From NCBI GenBank assembly GCA_030627475.1, contig DAOURZ010000058.1, forward strand, positions 1 through 7,493: a stretch of DNA of 7,493 nucleotides. Reading direction: 5' to 3'. Below, piece after piece: positions 1-6,379 of the stretch. A program made the translations under genes and the position numbers. The stretch is from Deltaproteobacteria bacterium. GTDB lineage: Bacteria; Desulfobacterota; Desulfobacteria; Desulfobacterales; ETH-SRB1. The notes below the pieces were generated by a model. The model was not told the origin of the DNA and did not search any database. It saw only the letters and a program-made list of their open reading frames with translations. Position 1 is the first letter of the stretch. Each line of letters begins with the position of its first letter.

Positions 1-121
1 AAAATCAAAAATTGAAAAAAGTGCAATATATTCAAATAGATATTTCTTTTTAACTTGCGTTAAGTGGATAGCCCGCTTTGCTTAATATTAATTTTAACGA
101 TATGTTTTATTTTGGTTACAC
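1..121. other. AT-rich non-coding sequence replacing the rest of the CD-NTase
   Basis: No start codon with ribosome binding site and no protein-like frame is visible on either strand. Small palindromes are present (TTAATATTAA at 82-91), and a more GC-rich patch, GCGTTAAGTGGATAGCCCGC, spans 57-76. The position just past the CD-NTase break makes it a candidate for the end of an inserted or recombined segment, but no known element end was recognised. Confidence 0.4.
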
Positions 122-328
122 TCAAACCATATCAAGATCGCTTATACCATTAATAGCTGTGCCTCTGCCGTAGGAGCCCACTTGGAGACTATGTAACGTG
201 TCAGATTCTGAGTCCCAATAATGCTTATTTAATATTTTTGTGATGTTCTTGTATCTATTAGATATTTCGGTTCTATTTTGAATCTTAAGGTTGTCGAGAA
301 AAGTAGAGAATGTCTTGGCAACATCCAT
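122..328 (-). pseudogene. CD-NTase (SMODS) nucleotidyltransferase fragment, truncated after the first catalytic motif
   Basis: CD-NTases make cyclic oligonucleotide alarms that switch on CBASS effectors. The 68 residues from ATG 328 match the N-terminus of a SMODS-type enzyme: helix LDNLKIQNRTEISNRYKNITKILNKHYWD (11-39), then VGSYGRGTAINGISDLDM (50-67) carrying the GS loop (G51, S52) and the first two catalytic aspartates (D64, D66). Family members usually continue for another 200-300 residues with a third acidic residue. Here TGA follows DLDMV at once. None of the three frames beyond resembles the expected continuation (hydrophobic strand then LP), so this is not a simple frameshift but a break or replacement near 120-127. 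AAGGAGG (346-340) lies 11 bases before the start. It directly follows the SLATT gene, its normal partner. The fragment cannot be catalytic. Confidence 0.8.
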
Positions 329-909
329 TGATATTTACGCCTCCTTTTTTGGCTGGGTTTTTCGGAGTTCTTTTGGGAGAAAAGAATCAATTTCAGTATC
401 GCTGTCATTTCTTCCATTTTTTTTAAGGCGTTGGATGCTTCACTGTATGCTTTTCCGAATGTACGCGGAGAACCTTTGTAAATATTAAAAATCTCAATTT
501 GCAATTTGTCTCGTTGGCTTCTTATAGCATCTGCATCAATTGAACCTGATTTAATGTCGATAAGTAGTGAAAGGTAATTCTCTCTTACATTCCACAAATT
601 CGTAGCACAATTGGCATGTTTTTGGGCAACTTCACTCAAATCATATTTTTTTGTATAGGTATTCAAAATTAGAAGGAAGGCGGATATTAACGCTGAAAAG
701 ATACCGACCCAATTTTTATCTCCAAAAACAGCGATAAAAATACCGGTTGTTGTTAAAGCAGATAAAACAATTTGAGCAAGTTTAATTCTGCTATTTCTCT
801 TAGCAAGTATATCAGAGCATTTCTCTTGGGTTTTGTGAGTCCAGACAACACGGCCATAGCATTCCCGTATTTGTGCTTCGAGAAGATCATTTTCCGAATG
901 TTGATTCAC
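229..909 (-). CDS. SLATT-domain two-transmembrane effector, C-terminus frameshifted
   Basis: SLATT proteins are membrane effectors paired with SMODS/CD-NTase nucleotide synthases in CBASS-like defence and are thought to damage the inner membrane when triggered. The 226-residue frame matches the family through residue 169: RECYGRVVWTHKTQEKCSDIL (about 15-35), two hydrophobic helices (about 43-62 and 66-84), KKYDLSEVAQKHANCATNLW (87-106), VRENYLSLLIDI (108-119), RDKLQ (133-137) and YSEASNALKKMEEMT (155-169). The last 57 residues (AILKLILFSQ... to the end) do not fit. The expected ending, DTEIDSFLPKELRK, is encoded in the -1 frame and stops at 335. The shifted frame overruns the next gene's start by 100 bases. 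Start is GTG 909 with GGAGGT upstream. The domain call is firm; functionality is uncertain because of the frameshift. Confidence 0.85.
   Translation of the reverse strand: MNQHSENDLLEAQIRECYGRVVWTHKTQEKCSDILAKRNSRIKLAQIVLSALTTTGIFIAVFGDKNWVGIFSALISAFLLILNTYTKKYDLSEVAQKHANCATNLWNVRENYLSLLIDIKSGSIDADAIRSQRDKLQIEIFNIYKGSPRTFGKAYSEASNALKKMEEMTAILKLILFSQKNSEKPSQKRRRKYQWMLPRHSLLFSTTLRFKIEPKYLIDTRTSQKY
335..403 (-). pseudogene. True C-terminal tail of the SLATT protein in the -1 frame
   Basis: Reading from 403 in the -1 frame gives SDTEIDSFLPKELRK then TQPKKEA and a TAA at 335-337. This is the standard SLATT ending (EEMTfSD.EIDxFLPxxLR). Joining it after residue T169 restores a protein of about 192 residues that ends 6 bases before the CD-NTase ATG, as expected for an operon. 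One base fewer than the ancestral frame is enough to explain it. Loss of four bases between CA repeats (ACA[TTCA]GC) would also fit, because relatives commonly have F after T. Confidence 0.7.
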
Positions 910-912
910 ATT

Positions 913-918
913 ACCTCC
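913..918 (-). promoter_or_regulatory. Shine-Dalgarno site and GTG start of the SLATT gene
   Basis: GGAGGT lies 3 bases before GTG 909. An ATG at 911-909 overlaps the GTG but is out of frame and meets TGA at once (ATGTGA), so the SLATT frame must use GTG. The spacing is short and the overlapping start-stop codon could reduce initiation. Confidence 0.5.
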
Positions 919-946
919 AGTCCATCTTTTAAAAAAGACAGCTCAA

Positions 947-976
947 TATTTACAGAAAAGATATTTGCGGGGTCAA
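947..976 (-). promoter_or_regulatory. Candidate promoter of the SLATT/CD-NTase pair, -35 within the palindrome arm
   Basis: On the minus strand TTGACC (976-971; 5 of 6 to TTGACA) forms the outer end of the palindrome. It is followed after 18 bases by TAAATA (952-947), a weak -10. Transcription would start near 940, leaving about 30 bases before the GTG start. The -35 is good and the -10 is poor. Confidence 0.33.
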
Positions 977-1030
977 AACCTCAATTTGTGATTTTATCTT
1001 TTTTATTAGTCACTATTCAAGGTTTTGACC
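971..1030. repeat. 60-bp imperfect palindrome with perfect 10-bp ends
   Basis: GGTCAAAACC (971-980) and GGTTTTGACC (1021-1030) are a perfect inverted repeat about a centre at 1000.5. Pairing continues inward in register (981/1020, 984/1017, 986/1015, GTGA 988-991 with TCAC 1010-1013, 993/1008), giving about 18 pairs across 23-base arms and an AT-rich loop. No T run follows on either strand, so it is not an ordinary terminator. It resembles the REP/MITE-like palindromes associated with IS200/RAYT transposases, or the closely spaced ends of a deleted insertion element. Confidence 0.6.
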
Positions 1031-1106
1031 ATAGGTGCATTCGATCTCCGCATAAAATCAAAAATAAAATGAGAAATGCATTTTATCATGGGTGTTTAGC
1101 TGTATG

Positions 1107-1138
1107 GCACAATTCACGCCCTCCGCATGGGGAGCGAC
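1107..1138 (-). repeat. Solitary type I-C CRISPR-repeat-like sequence
   Basis: On the minus strand the 32 bases begin GTCGCTCCCCATGCGG and continue AGGGCGTGAATTG. This closely follows the remembered type I-C repeat pattern GTCGCnCCCCnnGCGGG followed by GCGTGGATTGAAAC, diverging at the 3' end. Partial echoes lie nearby: ATGCGGAG again at 1046-1053, and GGAGGGC plus TTGTTACC at about 1147-1165. Their spacing (75 and 46 bases) is not that of a regular array, and no cas gene is in the window. Best read as an eroded or orphan repeat; a look-alike hairpin is possible. Confidence 0.4.
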
Positions 1139-1192
1139 TAATAAAGCAAGAAGGTAACAACGTGCCCTCCGTCCTTTTTTCTATTTTATTTC

Positions 1193-2917
1193 CTATTCGT
1201 ATTTCTTTAAAATCTTTGCAAATAGAGATTTTGGGATTTGCTCCGATGATACTTTTTTAAGAATTTTGAAAAATTTCCGGCAAAATTCCTTACATTCGCC
1301 TTTATTGTCAATAGCCCATTTATTATATGCAATATTGTTCATTCTTCCCCAAAATGGACTTTGTTTTTTATACCAGTTTTTATACCAATTTTTTGCTTCT
1401 TTTGATGTACTTGGTTTTGGTGGAGGTCCTTTCCTTATTATTGCAAATTGACGGGTATAGGAATTAGATTTAGAATTACATTTTTTCCAAAATGTGTTGC
1501 TATCCTCGGTATCCTTTAAATTATTATATATAAGGGTTTCTGGCCGACTCTCGCCAGGCAGAAAAAGAATATTTTTATGAGCTTTAAGTTCTTTTTTTAC
1601 ATCACCATCAGGGATAAATATAACATTTTTGAGTTCAGGCACTTTTGCTGATAGAACAGCTAAATTTTTTAGTGAACCGGCATCAAAGCTTTTCATTTCA
1701 ACAAGATTCAAATATTTGTTAAGGCGGTTTCCAACAATTCCAAAAAACATATTTTTGCCTACGGAATCTTCAAAAAATATAGAAATTTTCTTTATATTTT
1801 TCTTTGATGCTGGTGTCGCCTCAACATTTAAATTGTCTTTTATCTCCTTCCATGTGGTAAAACCACTGTCAATAATATTATTTCCCCTTTTTATCAAATA
1901 AAGAACTTTTATATTTTTTTTAAGCCTTGAGTGAAATGCGTGTTTAAGCAAATGCATTGAGTGAGTAGTGGCAATTATTTGAAGATTTAGCTCTTCAGAT
2001 ACCTCAATAAGTGTTTTAATTACTTCTATCTGTGCCACTGAGTGAAATGTTGCATCCAGCTCGTCAATTAGCAATATACCTCCCTGATATTTATCACCAA
2101 GTTTTGATTTAAGGTACCTAAAAGAAAGAATTGAAGTTAATATTTGTCCAAGGTTGTCTTGTCCGGCAGAGCAACTCTCGCTATTATAATCACTGCTTGA
2201 TGTGCCGATGAAATCCTCTTTAGTACCAGTCCCTGTTTTTAAAAATTCCGTTGTATTGTCATGTTCATCCAGTATTAAAATTTCGTTATATTTTTTGATA
2301 TACCATTCTTTATCTTCATCTGTAATCTCTGGATCATCCTTCACATCAAGCTTTTTGAGTAATGCTAATGGCCAAAGTCTATTCAACCCTAAATATATTA
2401 CTGGGTGGGGAAAGTTTCCTTCGCCAGCTTCTTGTCTAGCTCCAGGGCCCGCAACAAAACGAATTCTTTCTTTACCACTCTTGTCTTTTCGTTTTGTTGC
2501 ACGGACAAGAATGCCATCCTCAAAAACAGGCGAGTTTGTGTTTATGCAATTTCCGGAAAGATGAAGATAGTATGAGTATTTTTTAGGTGAAGTATCATGT
2601 TTCCTTGACAATCGAAAAACATCTTCACAATTATAAAAAAAAGGAGAATCTGTTATATCACGATATTTCGCAAGGTTAATCTCATGATAATTGCTAGTAT
2701 ATTTGGAATTGTCTGGAGAACCTGCGGTTTTCCCTTGGTGAACACCAAATGAAAAAGGTTGGCACAGCATTCCGAGAAGCGTTGACTTGGATGTGCCATT
2801 TTGCCCGGCAATCAAGGTAATGTTTTTGCCTATCTCAAACTCTACATCTTCAAAATGTCTAAATTGTTCAATTGAGATTTTATCTATTTTTACATGATCA
2901 TTCTTTGCAGGATTCAT
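1193..2917 (-). CDS. ABC/OLD-type ATPase with TOPRIM-like C-terminal nuclease region
   Basis: A 574-residue cytoplasmic ATPase of the SMC/ABC-like AAA group used by OLD, GajA, PtuA and AriA-type defence proteins. It opens with IDKISIEQFRHFEDVEFE (11-28). Walker A is GQNGTSKST (38-46), a signature-like SAGQDN sits at 250-255, Walker B is GGILLIDELDATFHS (279-293; D285, E286) and the switch histidine is in IATTHS (H319). The C-terminal half has TOPRIM features: ISIFFEDSVGK (379-388; E383), VIFIPDGDVKK (432-442; D437, D439) and LPGESRPETLIYNNL (453-467) with a possible third acidic residue, E460. This predicts ATP-controlled DNA or RNA cleavage. Residues 500-560 are rich in basic and aromatic residues and could bind nucleic acid. 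It sits 17 bases after the methyltransferase gene and is probably co-transcribed. It is shorter than GajA, lacks a UvrD partner, and resembles a fused PARIS-like ATPase-TOPRIM only in outline. The ATPase call is firm, TOPRIM likely, biological role inferred. Confidence 0.88.
   Translation of the reverse strand: MNPAKNDHVKIDKISIEQFRHFEDVEFEIGKNITLIAGQNGTSKSTLLGMLCQPFSFGVHQGKTAGSPDNSKYTSNYHEINLAKYRDITDSPFFYNCEDVFRLSRKHDTSPKKYSYYLHLSGNCINTNSPVFEDGILVRATKRKDKSGKERIRFVAGPGARQEAGEGNFPHPVIYLGLNRLWPLALLKKLDVKDDPEITDEDKEWYIKKYNEILILDEHDNTTEFLKTGTGTKEDFIGTSSSDYNSESCSAGQDNLGQILTSILSFRYLKSKLGDKYQGGILLIDELDATFHSVAQIEVIKTLIEVSEELNLQIIATTHSMHLLKHAFHSRLKKNIKVLYLIKRGNNIIDSGFTTWKEIKDNLNVEATPASKKNIKKISIFFEDSVGKNMFFGIVGNRLNKYLNLVEMKSFDAGSLKNLAVLSAKVPELKNVIFIPDGDVKKELKAHKNILFLPGESRPETLIYNNLKDTEDSNTFWKKCNSKSNSYTRQFAIIRKGPPPKPSTSKEAKNWYKNWYKKQSPFWGRMNNIAYNKWAIDNKGECKEFCRKFFKILKKVSSEQIPKSLFAKILKKYE
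1370..1393. repeat. 12-bp tandem duplication inside the ATPase gene
   Basis: Two adjacent 12-base units, ATACCAGTTTTT and ATACCAATTTTT on the + strand, differ at one base. On the minus strand they encode the in-frame repeat NWYKNWYK (residues 510-517). The frame is preserved, so it is a small internal duplication and not a lesion. Confidence 0.75.
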
Positions 2918-2921
2918 ACTT

Positions 2922-2930
2922 ATTCCCCTT
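2922..2930 (-). promoter_or_regulatory. Strong Shine-Dalgarno site for the ATPase gene
   Basis: AAGGGGAAT on the minus strand lies in the 17-base gap between the methyltransferase stop (TAG, 2935-2937) and the ATPase ATG at 2917, with about 5-7 bases of spacing. It supports both that start and efficient translation from a shared mRNA. Confidence 0.6.
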
Positions 2931-2934
2931 AACT

Positions 2935-3777
2935 CTACAAAGCCTGTAAATATTTTGGCATTGTAAGATTACTGATAATTAGCTCTTGCGCTATCGTCTT
3001 CTTCGACAAAGAGTATCGTAAATTTCTTATGTAAATTTGAAATCCATTGTAAAGTTCTGTTATTTCAGGTTGATTATCATAGGAAAGCAACCAGGGGAAT
3101 GAACAATTTCGTATATGGTGACTGAGTTCTTCGTGGTCATCATGACGATAGTGGTTAAAATATAGCAAACCTCCTTTTTGAAAATAAGGAGGGTCGAAAT
3201 AAATCAAGAATTTCCGATTTCTGTGTTTTTGCTTGAGACTTTTTATAAATTCAACAGCATCAAGGTTATAGGTTTTAATTACATCTTTTCGATTCGCAAT
3301 TTCTCGAATTTTCACCTCAAGCTTTTCTTTATTGAACCTTGCATCAATTTTGTATTTACCCTTTTGTTTGAGACCTCCAATCGGATTTGCAAGTAATATT
3401 CCGGCTCTGTTACAACGATTAAGAAAAAAAGTAGCAAACCCCAATTGCAGGATGTCATCAGGTTTTGCGTGATAGATTTCACGCTGTTTACGCCACTCGT
3501 TTACAGTTATAGGAGCGCGATGCATAAGGTGAAGAAACTCTTCTGTATTATCAAGAATTGAGCGCCAGAAAGAATATATAGCCGGATCAAGGTCATTTAG
3601 AAAAATAGATTTCACCTTTCTACTTAGCAGCAAAGTTATCGCTGCACCAGCTCCTCCAGCAAAAGCTTCTACAAATGTACAGTTTAATAAATTGTTATTA
3701 TCCATGACGAACATTAACATTTCTGCATATATTGTTTTGCCACCGGGGTAGCGTAGTGGACTCGGTGTTACAGGCAT
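2935..3777 (-). CDS. D12-class (Dam-like) adenine-N6 DNA methyltransferase
   Basis: Transfers a methyl group from S-adenosylmethionine to adenine N6 in a DNA site; the target cannot be read from sequence. From the preferred start the protein has 280 residues, a normal length for Dam/DpnM relatives. It shows the alpha-class order: LRYPGGK (8-14, motif X), FVEAFAGGAG (35-44, motif I, cofactor loop), NDLDP (61-65), FFLNRCNRAGI (117-127, D12 family), DPPY (195-198, catalytic motif IV) and YSLSKKTIAQELIISN near the C-terminus (255-270). The in-frame ATG at 3840 would add 21 lysine-, tyrosine- and asparagine-rich residues ahead of motif X. ATG 3777 is preferred because AGGA lies 8 bases upstream and MPVTPSPLRYPGGK is a typical family start. 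It is followed after 17 bases by the ATPase/TOPRIM gene, so methylation probably protects the host from that partner. An orphan or phage-type methyltransferase is the alternative. Confidence 0.93.
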   Translation of the reverse strand: MPVTPSPLRYPGGKTIYAEMLMFVMDNNNLLNCTFVEAFAGGAGAAITLLLSRKVKSIFLNDLDPAIYSFWRSILDNTEEFLHLMHRAPITVNEWRKQREIYHAKPDDILQLGFATFFLNRCNRAGILLANPIGGLKQKGKYKIDARFNKEKLEVKIREIANRKDVIKTYNLDAVEFIKSLKQKHRNRKFLIYFDPPYFQKGGLLYFNHYRHDDHEELSHHIRNCSFPWLLSYDNQPEITELYNGFQIYIRNLRYSLSKKTIAQELIISNLTMPKYLQAL

Positions 3778-3785
3778 TTTAAATT

Positions 3786-3789
3786 TCCT
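3786..3789 (-). promoter_or_regulatory. Shine-Dalgarno site that sets the methyltransferase start
   Basis: AGGA on the minus strand lies 8 bases before the ATG at 3777. No comparable site precedes the upstream in-frame ATG at 3840, so initiation at 3777 is preferred. Confidence 0.6.
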
Positions 3790-3831
3790 ATTTTTTTTGT
3801 AAAAACTAATGAAATAATTATCTATAAAGTA

Positions 3832-3859
3832 ATTATGCAAGTGTCCTAATCTACCGCAA
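3832..3859 (-). promoter_or_regulatory. Weak candidate sigma-70 promoter for the methyltransferase-ATPase operon
   Basis: On the minus strand TTGCGG (3859-3854) is separated by 16 bases from CATAAT (3837-3832). The -10 matches TATAAT at 5 of 6 positions; the -35 matches only TTG. It lies about 55 bases upstream of the preferred methyltransferase start, in very AT-rich DNA where such matches are common by chance. Confidence 0.22.
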
Positions 3860-3928
3860 TAACCTTCCGCAAAATGCGTGGCACAAAACTTTTAAGAAGC
3901 TATGGCTTTGAAGCGGGGGAAAGACCTC

Positions 3929-3952
3929 AAAAAACCACCGAGCTTTTGCGGT
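3929..3952 (-). terminator. Weak candidate terminator downstream of hsdR
   Basis: On the minus strand, 36 bases after the hsdR stop, ACCG and CGGT form a short GC stem around an AAAAGCT-containing loop and are followed by GG and six T. The stem is only 4 bp, so efficiency is uncertain. The position, between the type I genes and the methyltransferase operon, is where a terminator would be expected. Confidence 0.3.
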
Positions 3953-3987
3953 CAGGCTAATTGCATTGTTCGCCCTTCATTTGCTAT

Positions 3988-6375
3988 TCATGCTGCTTTC
4001 TTTAGGCAAAAGGCTTGCGCCATTTCTTCAATAACTTCATTCAGTTTGTCGTCAAAAAGTTCATTAACGCTGTCAAAATTACCAATAATGCTCTCATAAA
4101 CCGGATTGCCAAAAATAGTAGACAGGTCTATTTTTCCATAGCTGTTGATGTTAGAAGCAAATATGTCTTTGATATTTCTTAACACTCGTACTTGCTCGTC
4201 ATTATAAACAGATGATGCAATATAGCTTTCATAACCTTTTTTTATCCTTTCTAATGGCGTCGGCACTGACTTAATCCCTAATACATGAAGAAAAAAGTCC
4301 CATGCCGAACCGCCTGGATAATCATAGATTTTTTGCAATTGGCCTTCGTCCATATAGACTTGTGGTTTCCTGATAAAATCAATAACATTATCTATATCTT
4401 TTGGGGACGGTTCATAATCTTCTTTTTCTGTTAATTTTTTCTTGATAGCTATGATATCCGGGTTATCAGTACCATTAACCTGTTCCTCGAATATTTTTTT
4501 TGCTTCCTCAAGAGGAATATTATCAATGAGTTCAACTGCACTCTCATGAATACAAACTCGCTGGATTAAGTTAGCAGGGTCAGGATTATCGACTATAAAC
4601 CAGTCACCCTTTACCCCTGTTCCTCCGCCCCCACCGCCTTTAATACCCCTACCTTTAACAACTTTTTTATTTTCTTTTGGTGATCCTTTTCCGTTATCTT
4701 CCATACGCTTGCAAAGGCCAACAAAATCAAATACCTGAAAGCTAAACTTTCCGGTTTTTGGATCAAGGCGTGTACCACGGCCAAGCATCTGAATATATTT
4801 GCCGACTGATTTAGTCAAAGCGGAAAAAGCAATATAACGGATACAGGGGATATCAACTCCGGTACTCATAATATCAACGGAAAGAGCAATATAAGGTTTT
4901 TGATAAGGTTTTTTAAACCAGCCTTTAAGAGCGCGATTCAACTCCTGATTTTCTGAAATAATTGGTTCCGCATAACGGGGATTGCTGCTTCCATTATCAT
5001 TGAATACTTCATTAAGTACTCTGGATAGCATCAGACAATGAGCTTGACTTACACCAAAAAGAATAATTTTTTCTCCGTATTCTGTACGTTTTCGGATTTC
5101 CTCAGCAATTCGTTTAGCAGTGTTTTCGGTAAGATATTTTCGGTTTAACTGTTCCAGCATAAGCTTTTTGGCAGTATCCAGTTCAATTTTTTTCCGTTCG
5201 TCCGGATCAAGTACATAATCAAATTCAATACCTTCTTCCTCTGCCATCTGGGTAAGATGCGTTTTGATCTCTTCAACCTTGTATGGCGCAAGAAATCCCT
5301 CATCTATGCCTTGATCTATATTATAATGATATGTGGGTTCGCCGCTTTCACAGCCAAAAAGTCTGTAGGTATCCAGAATTGCAAGATCATCGTCAGGCAC
5401 TTTTGTTTGATCTTTGGCAACGGCAATACGGGGAGTGGCAGTCAACCCAATACGGGGACAAAGAAAATGATCAAAAATGATTCTGCGGTTCAGGTTGATT
5501 GACCTGTGACACTCGTCCACAATCAGGAGATCATAAAAATTTCCTGGTATCCCCTGATGAATTATTTCCAAAGTATCAATAACGACAATATGAATATCCT
5601 TGTTTTTATGGGTTTTGTAATTTGAAGTGGTAACCCATGCCGCATTATATGTTGGACTGATGAGGCTGAAACCGTCATCACGGGCCTGTTCCGCAAGCAG
5701 ACGGCGGTCAACTACAAACAGAATTCTTCGGGCAAGTCCATGTTCCAGCAAGGCTTTACAAAGTGCAACAGCCACACGAGTTTTGCCTAATCCGGTTGCC
5801 ATGTGAACAAGCATTTTCTGCTGTCCGTTCTTTATTGCCGCCAACAATGCTTTTATACAATCAGTCTGATAGTATCTTTCTTTGCCTATGCCTAGGTCAA
5901 AACCGCCGGCAATGGTTGAGTCAATGACAATATCCCGATCCTGTTTGCGTTTTTTCTCCTGTTCAATCTTGATTTTTACTTCTTCAATAGAAAGGAAAGA
6001 ATTGACCGGCCTGAATTCACCAGCATCCAGACCGCTCCACGCTATATCGTAAAACAAATTACGTTCTTTGGAACAGGCATAGAGAAAGCGGGGTCTAAGA
6101 ATTTGAGAGTAAAGCAAGCGGAGTTGAGGAAGGGCTTTTTTAGGGTCTTTGAGTTTGTTTTCAATGACAATTAACGGGGTGCCATGCATGTCCTGAAGCA
6201 CGATATCCGGCTTGATTGATTTGCGACCTTGAAACCGTTCCTGTTGTTCAGGGGTCAGGGAATATTGTGGCTGATAAAGCAGAGTATCGCCAACTTTCCA
6301 GCCGTGATTTTCGGTTAACTCCTTAATAACTCGCAGGTCAGTTGCGGTGGCTTCGTTTTCGTTAATGCCAAGCAT
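3988..6375 (-). CDS. hsdR: Type I restriction enzyme motor/endonuclease subunit (HsdR, EcoEI-like)
   Basis: HsdR is the ATP-dependent DNA translocase and nuclease of type I restriction complexes and acts on unmethylated foreign DNA. The 795-residue protein is close to the usual EcoEI-type length and looks complete. The N-terminal PD-(D/E)xK nuclease has D57 in KPDIVL and E72/K74 in VIENK. The superfamily 2 motor follows: RYYQ with Q170 (Q motif), ATGLGKT (193-199, Walker A), VDECH (286-290, DEAD-type box), LTATP (311-315, motif III), DIMSTGVDIP (501-510, motif V) and QMLGRGTR (529-536, motif VI). A lysine- and glycine-rich linker with six consecutive glycines (580-585) leads to a helical C-terminal region (about 605-795) of the kind that docks to the methyltransferase core. 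The ATG lies 4 bases after the hsdS stop with GGGAATGAG as a fair ribosome binding site. No disabling change is visible. Confidence 0.96.
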   Translation of the reverse strand: MLGINENEATATDLRVIKELTENHGWKVGDTLLYQPQYSLTPEQQERFQGRKSIKPDIVLQDMHGTPLIVIENKLKDPKKALPQLRLLYSQILRPRFLYACSKERNLFYDIAWSGLDAGEFRPVNSFLSIEEVKIKIEQEKKRKQDRDIVIDSTIAGGFDLGIGKERYYQTDCIKALLAAIKNGQQKMLVHMATGLGKTRVAVALCKALLEHGLARRILFVVDRRLLAEQARDDGFSLISPTYNAAWVTTSNYKTHKNKDIHIVVIDTLEIIHQGIPGNFYDLLIVDECHRSINLNRRIIFDHFLCPRIGLTATPRIAVAKDQTKVPDDDLAILDTYRLFGCESGEPTYHYNIDQGIDEGFLAPYKVEEIKTHLTQMAEEEGIEFDYVLDPDERKKIELDTAKKLMLEQLNRKYLTENTAKRIAEEIRKRTEYGEKIILFGVSQAHCLMLSRVLNEVFNDNGSSNPRYAEPIISENQELNRALKGWFKKPYQKPYIALSVDIMSTGVDIPCIRYIAFSALTKSVGKYIQMLGRGTRLDPKTGKFSFQVFDFVGLCKRMEDNGKGSPKENKKVVKGRGIKGGGGGGTGVKGDWFIVDNPDPANLIQRVCIHESAVELIDNIPLEEAKKIFEEQVNGTDNPDIIAIKKKLTEKEDYEPSPKDIDNVIDFIRKPQVYMDEGQLQKIYDYPGGSAWDFFLHVLGIKSVPTPLERIKKGYESYIASSVYNDEQVRVLRNIKDIFASNINSYGKIDLSTIFGNPVYESIIGNFDSVNELFDDKLNEVIEEMAQAFCLKKAA

Positions 6376-6379
6376 ATAC

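Noticed and set aside
57..67. GTTAAGT, a match to the integron core-site pattern GTTRRRY
   Set aside because: No paired RYYYAAC partner at attC-like distance and no attC-like fold; a 7-base degenerate match is expected by chance.
772..1260. 162-codon open frame on the + strand
   Set aside because: It overlaps the starts and ends of two well-supported minus-strand genes, crosses the palindrome and CRISPR-like element, and its translation resembles no family.
2202..2564. 120-codon open frame on the + strand inside the ATPase gene
   Set aside because: It is antisense to a conserved ATPase and has no protein-like features or ribosome binding site.
3778..3840. 21-residue N-terminal extension of the methyltransferase from ATG 3840
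   Set aside because: Low-complexity AT-driven residues, no ribosome binding site, and the downstream ATG has AGGA at 8-base spacing and a typical family N-terminus.
3867..3951. Inverted CCGCAAAA (3867-3874) and TTTTGCGG (3944-3951) between hsdR and the methyltransferase
   Set aside because: Only 8 bp with a 69-base gap and no extension on either side; probably chance or related to repeated TTGCGG words.
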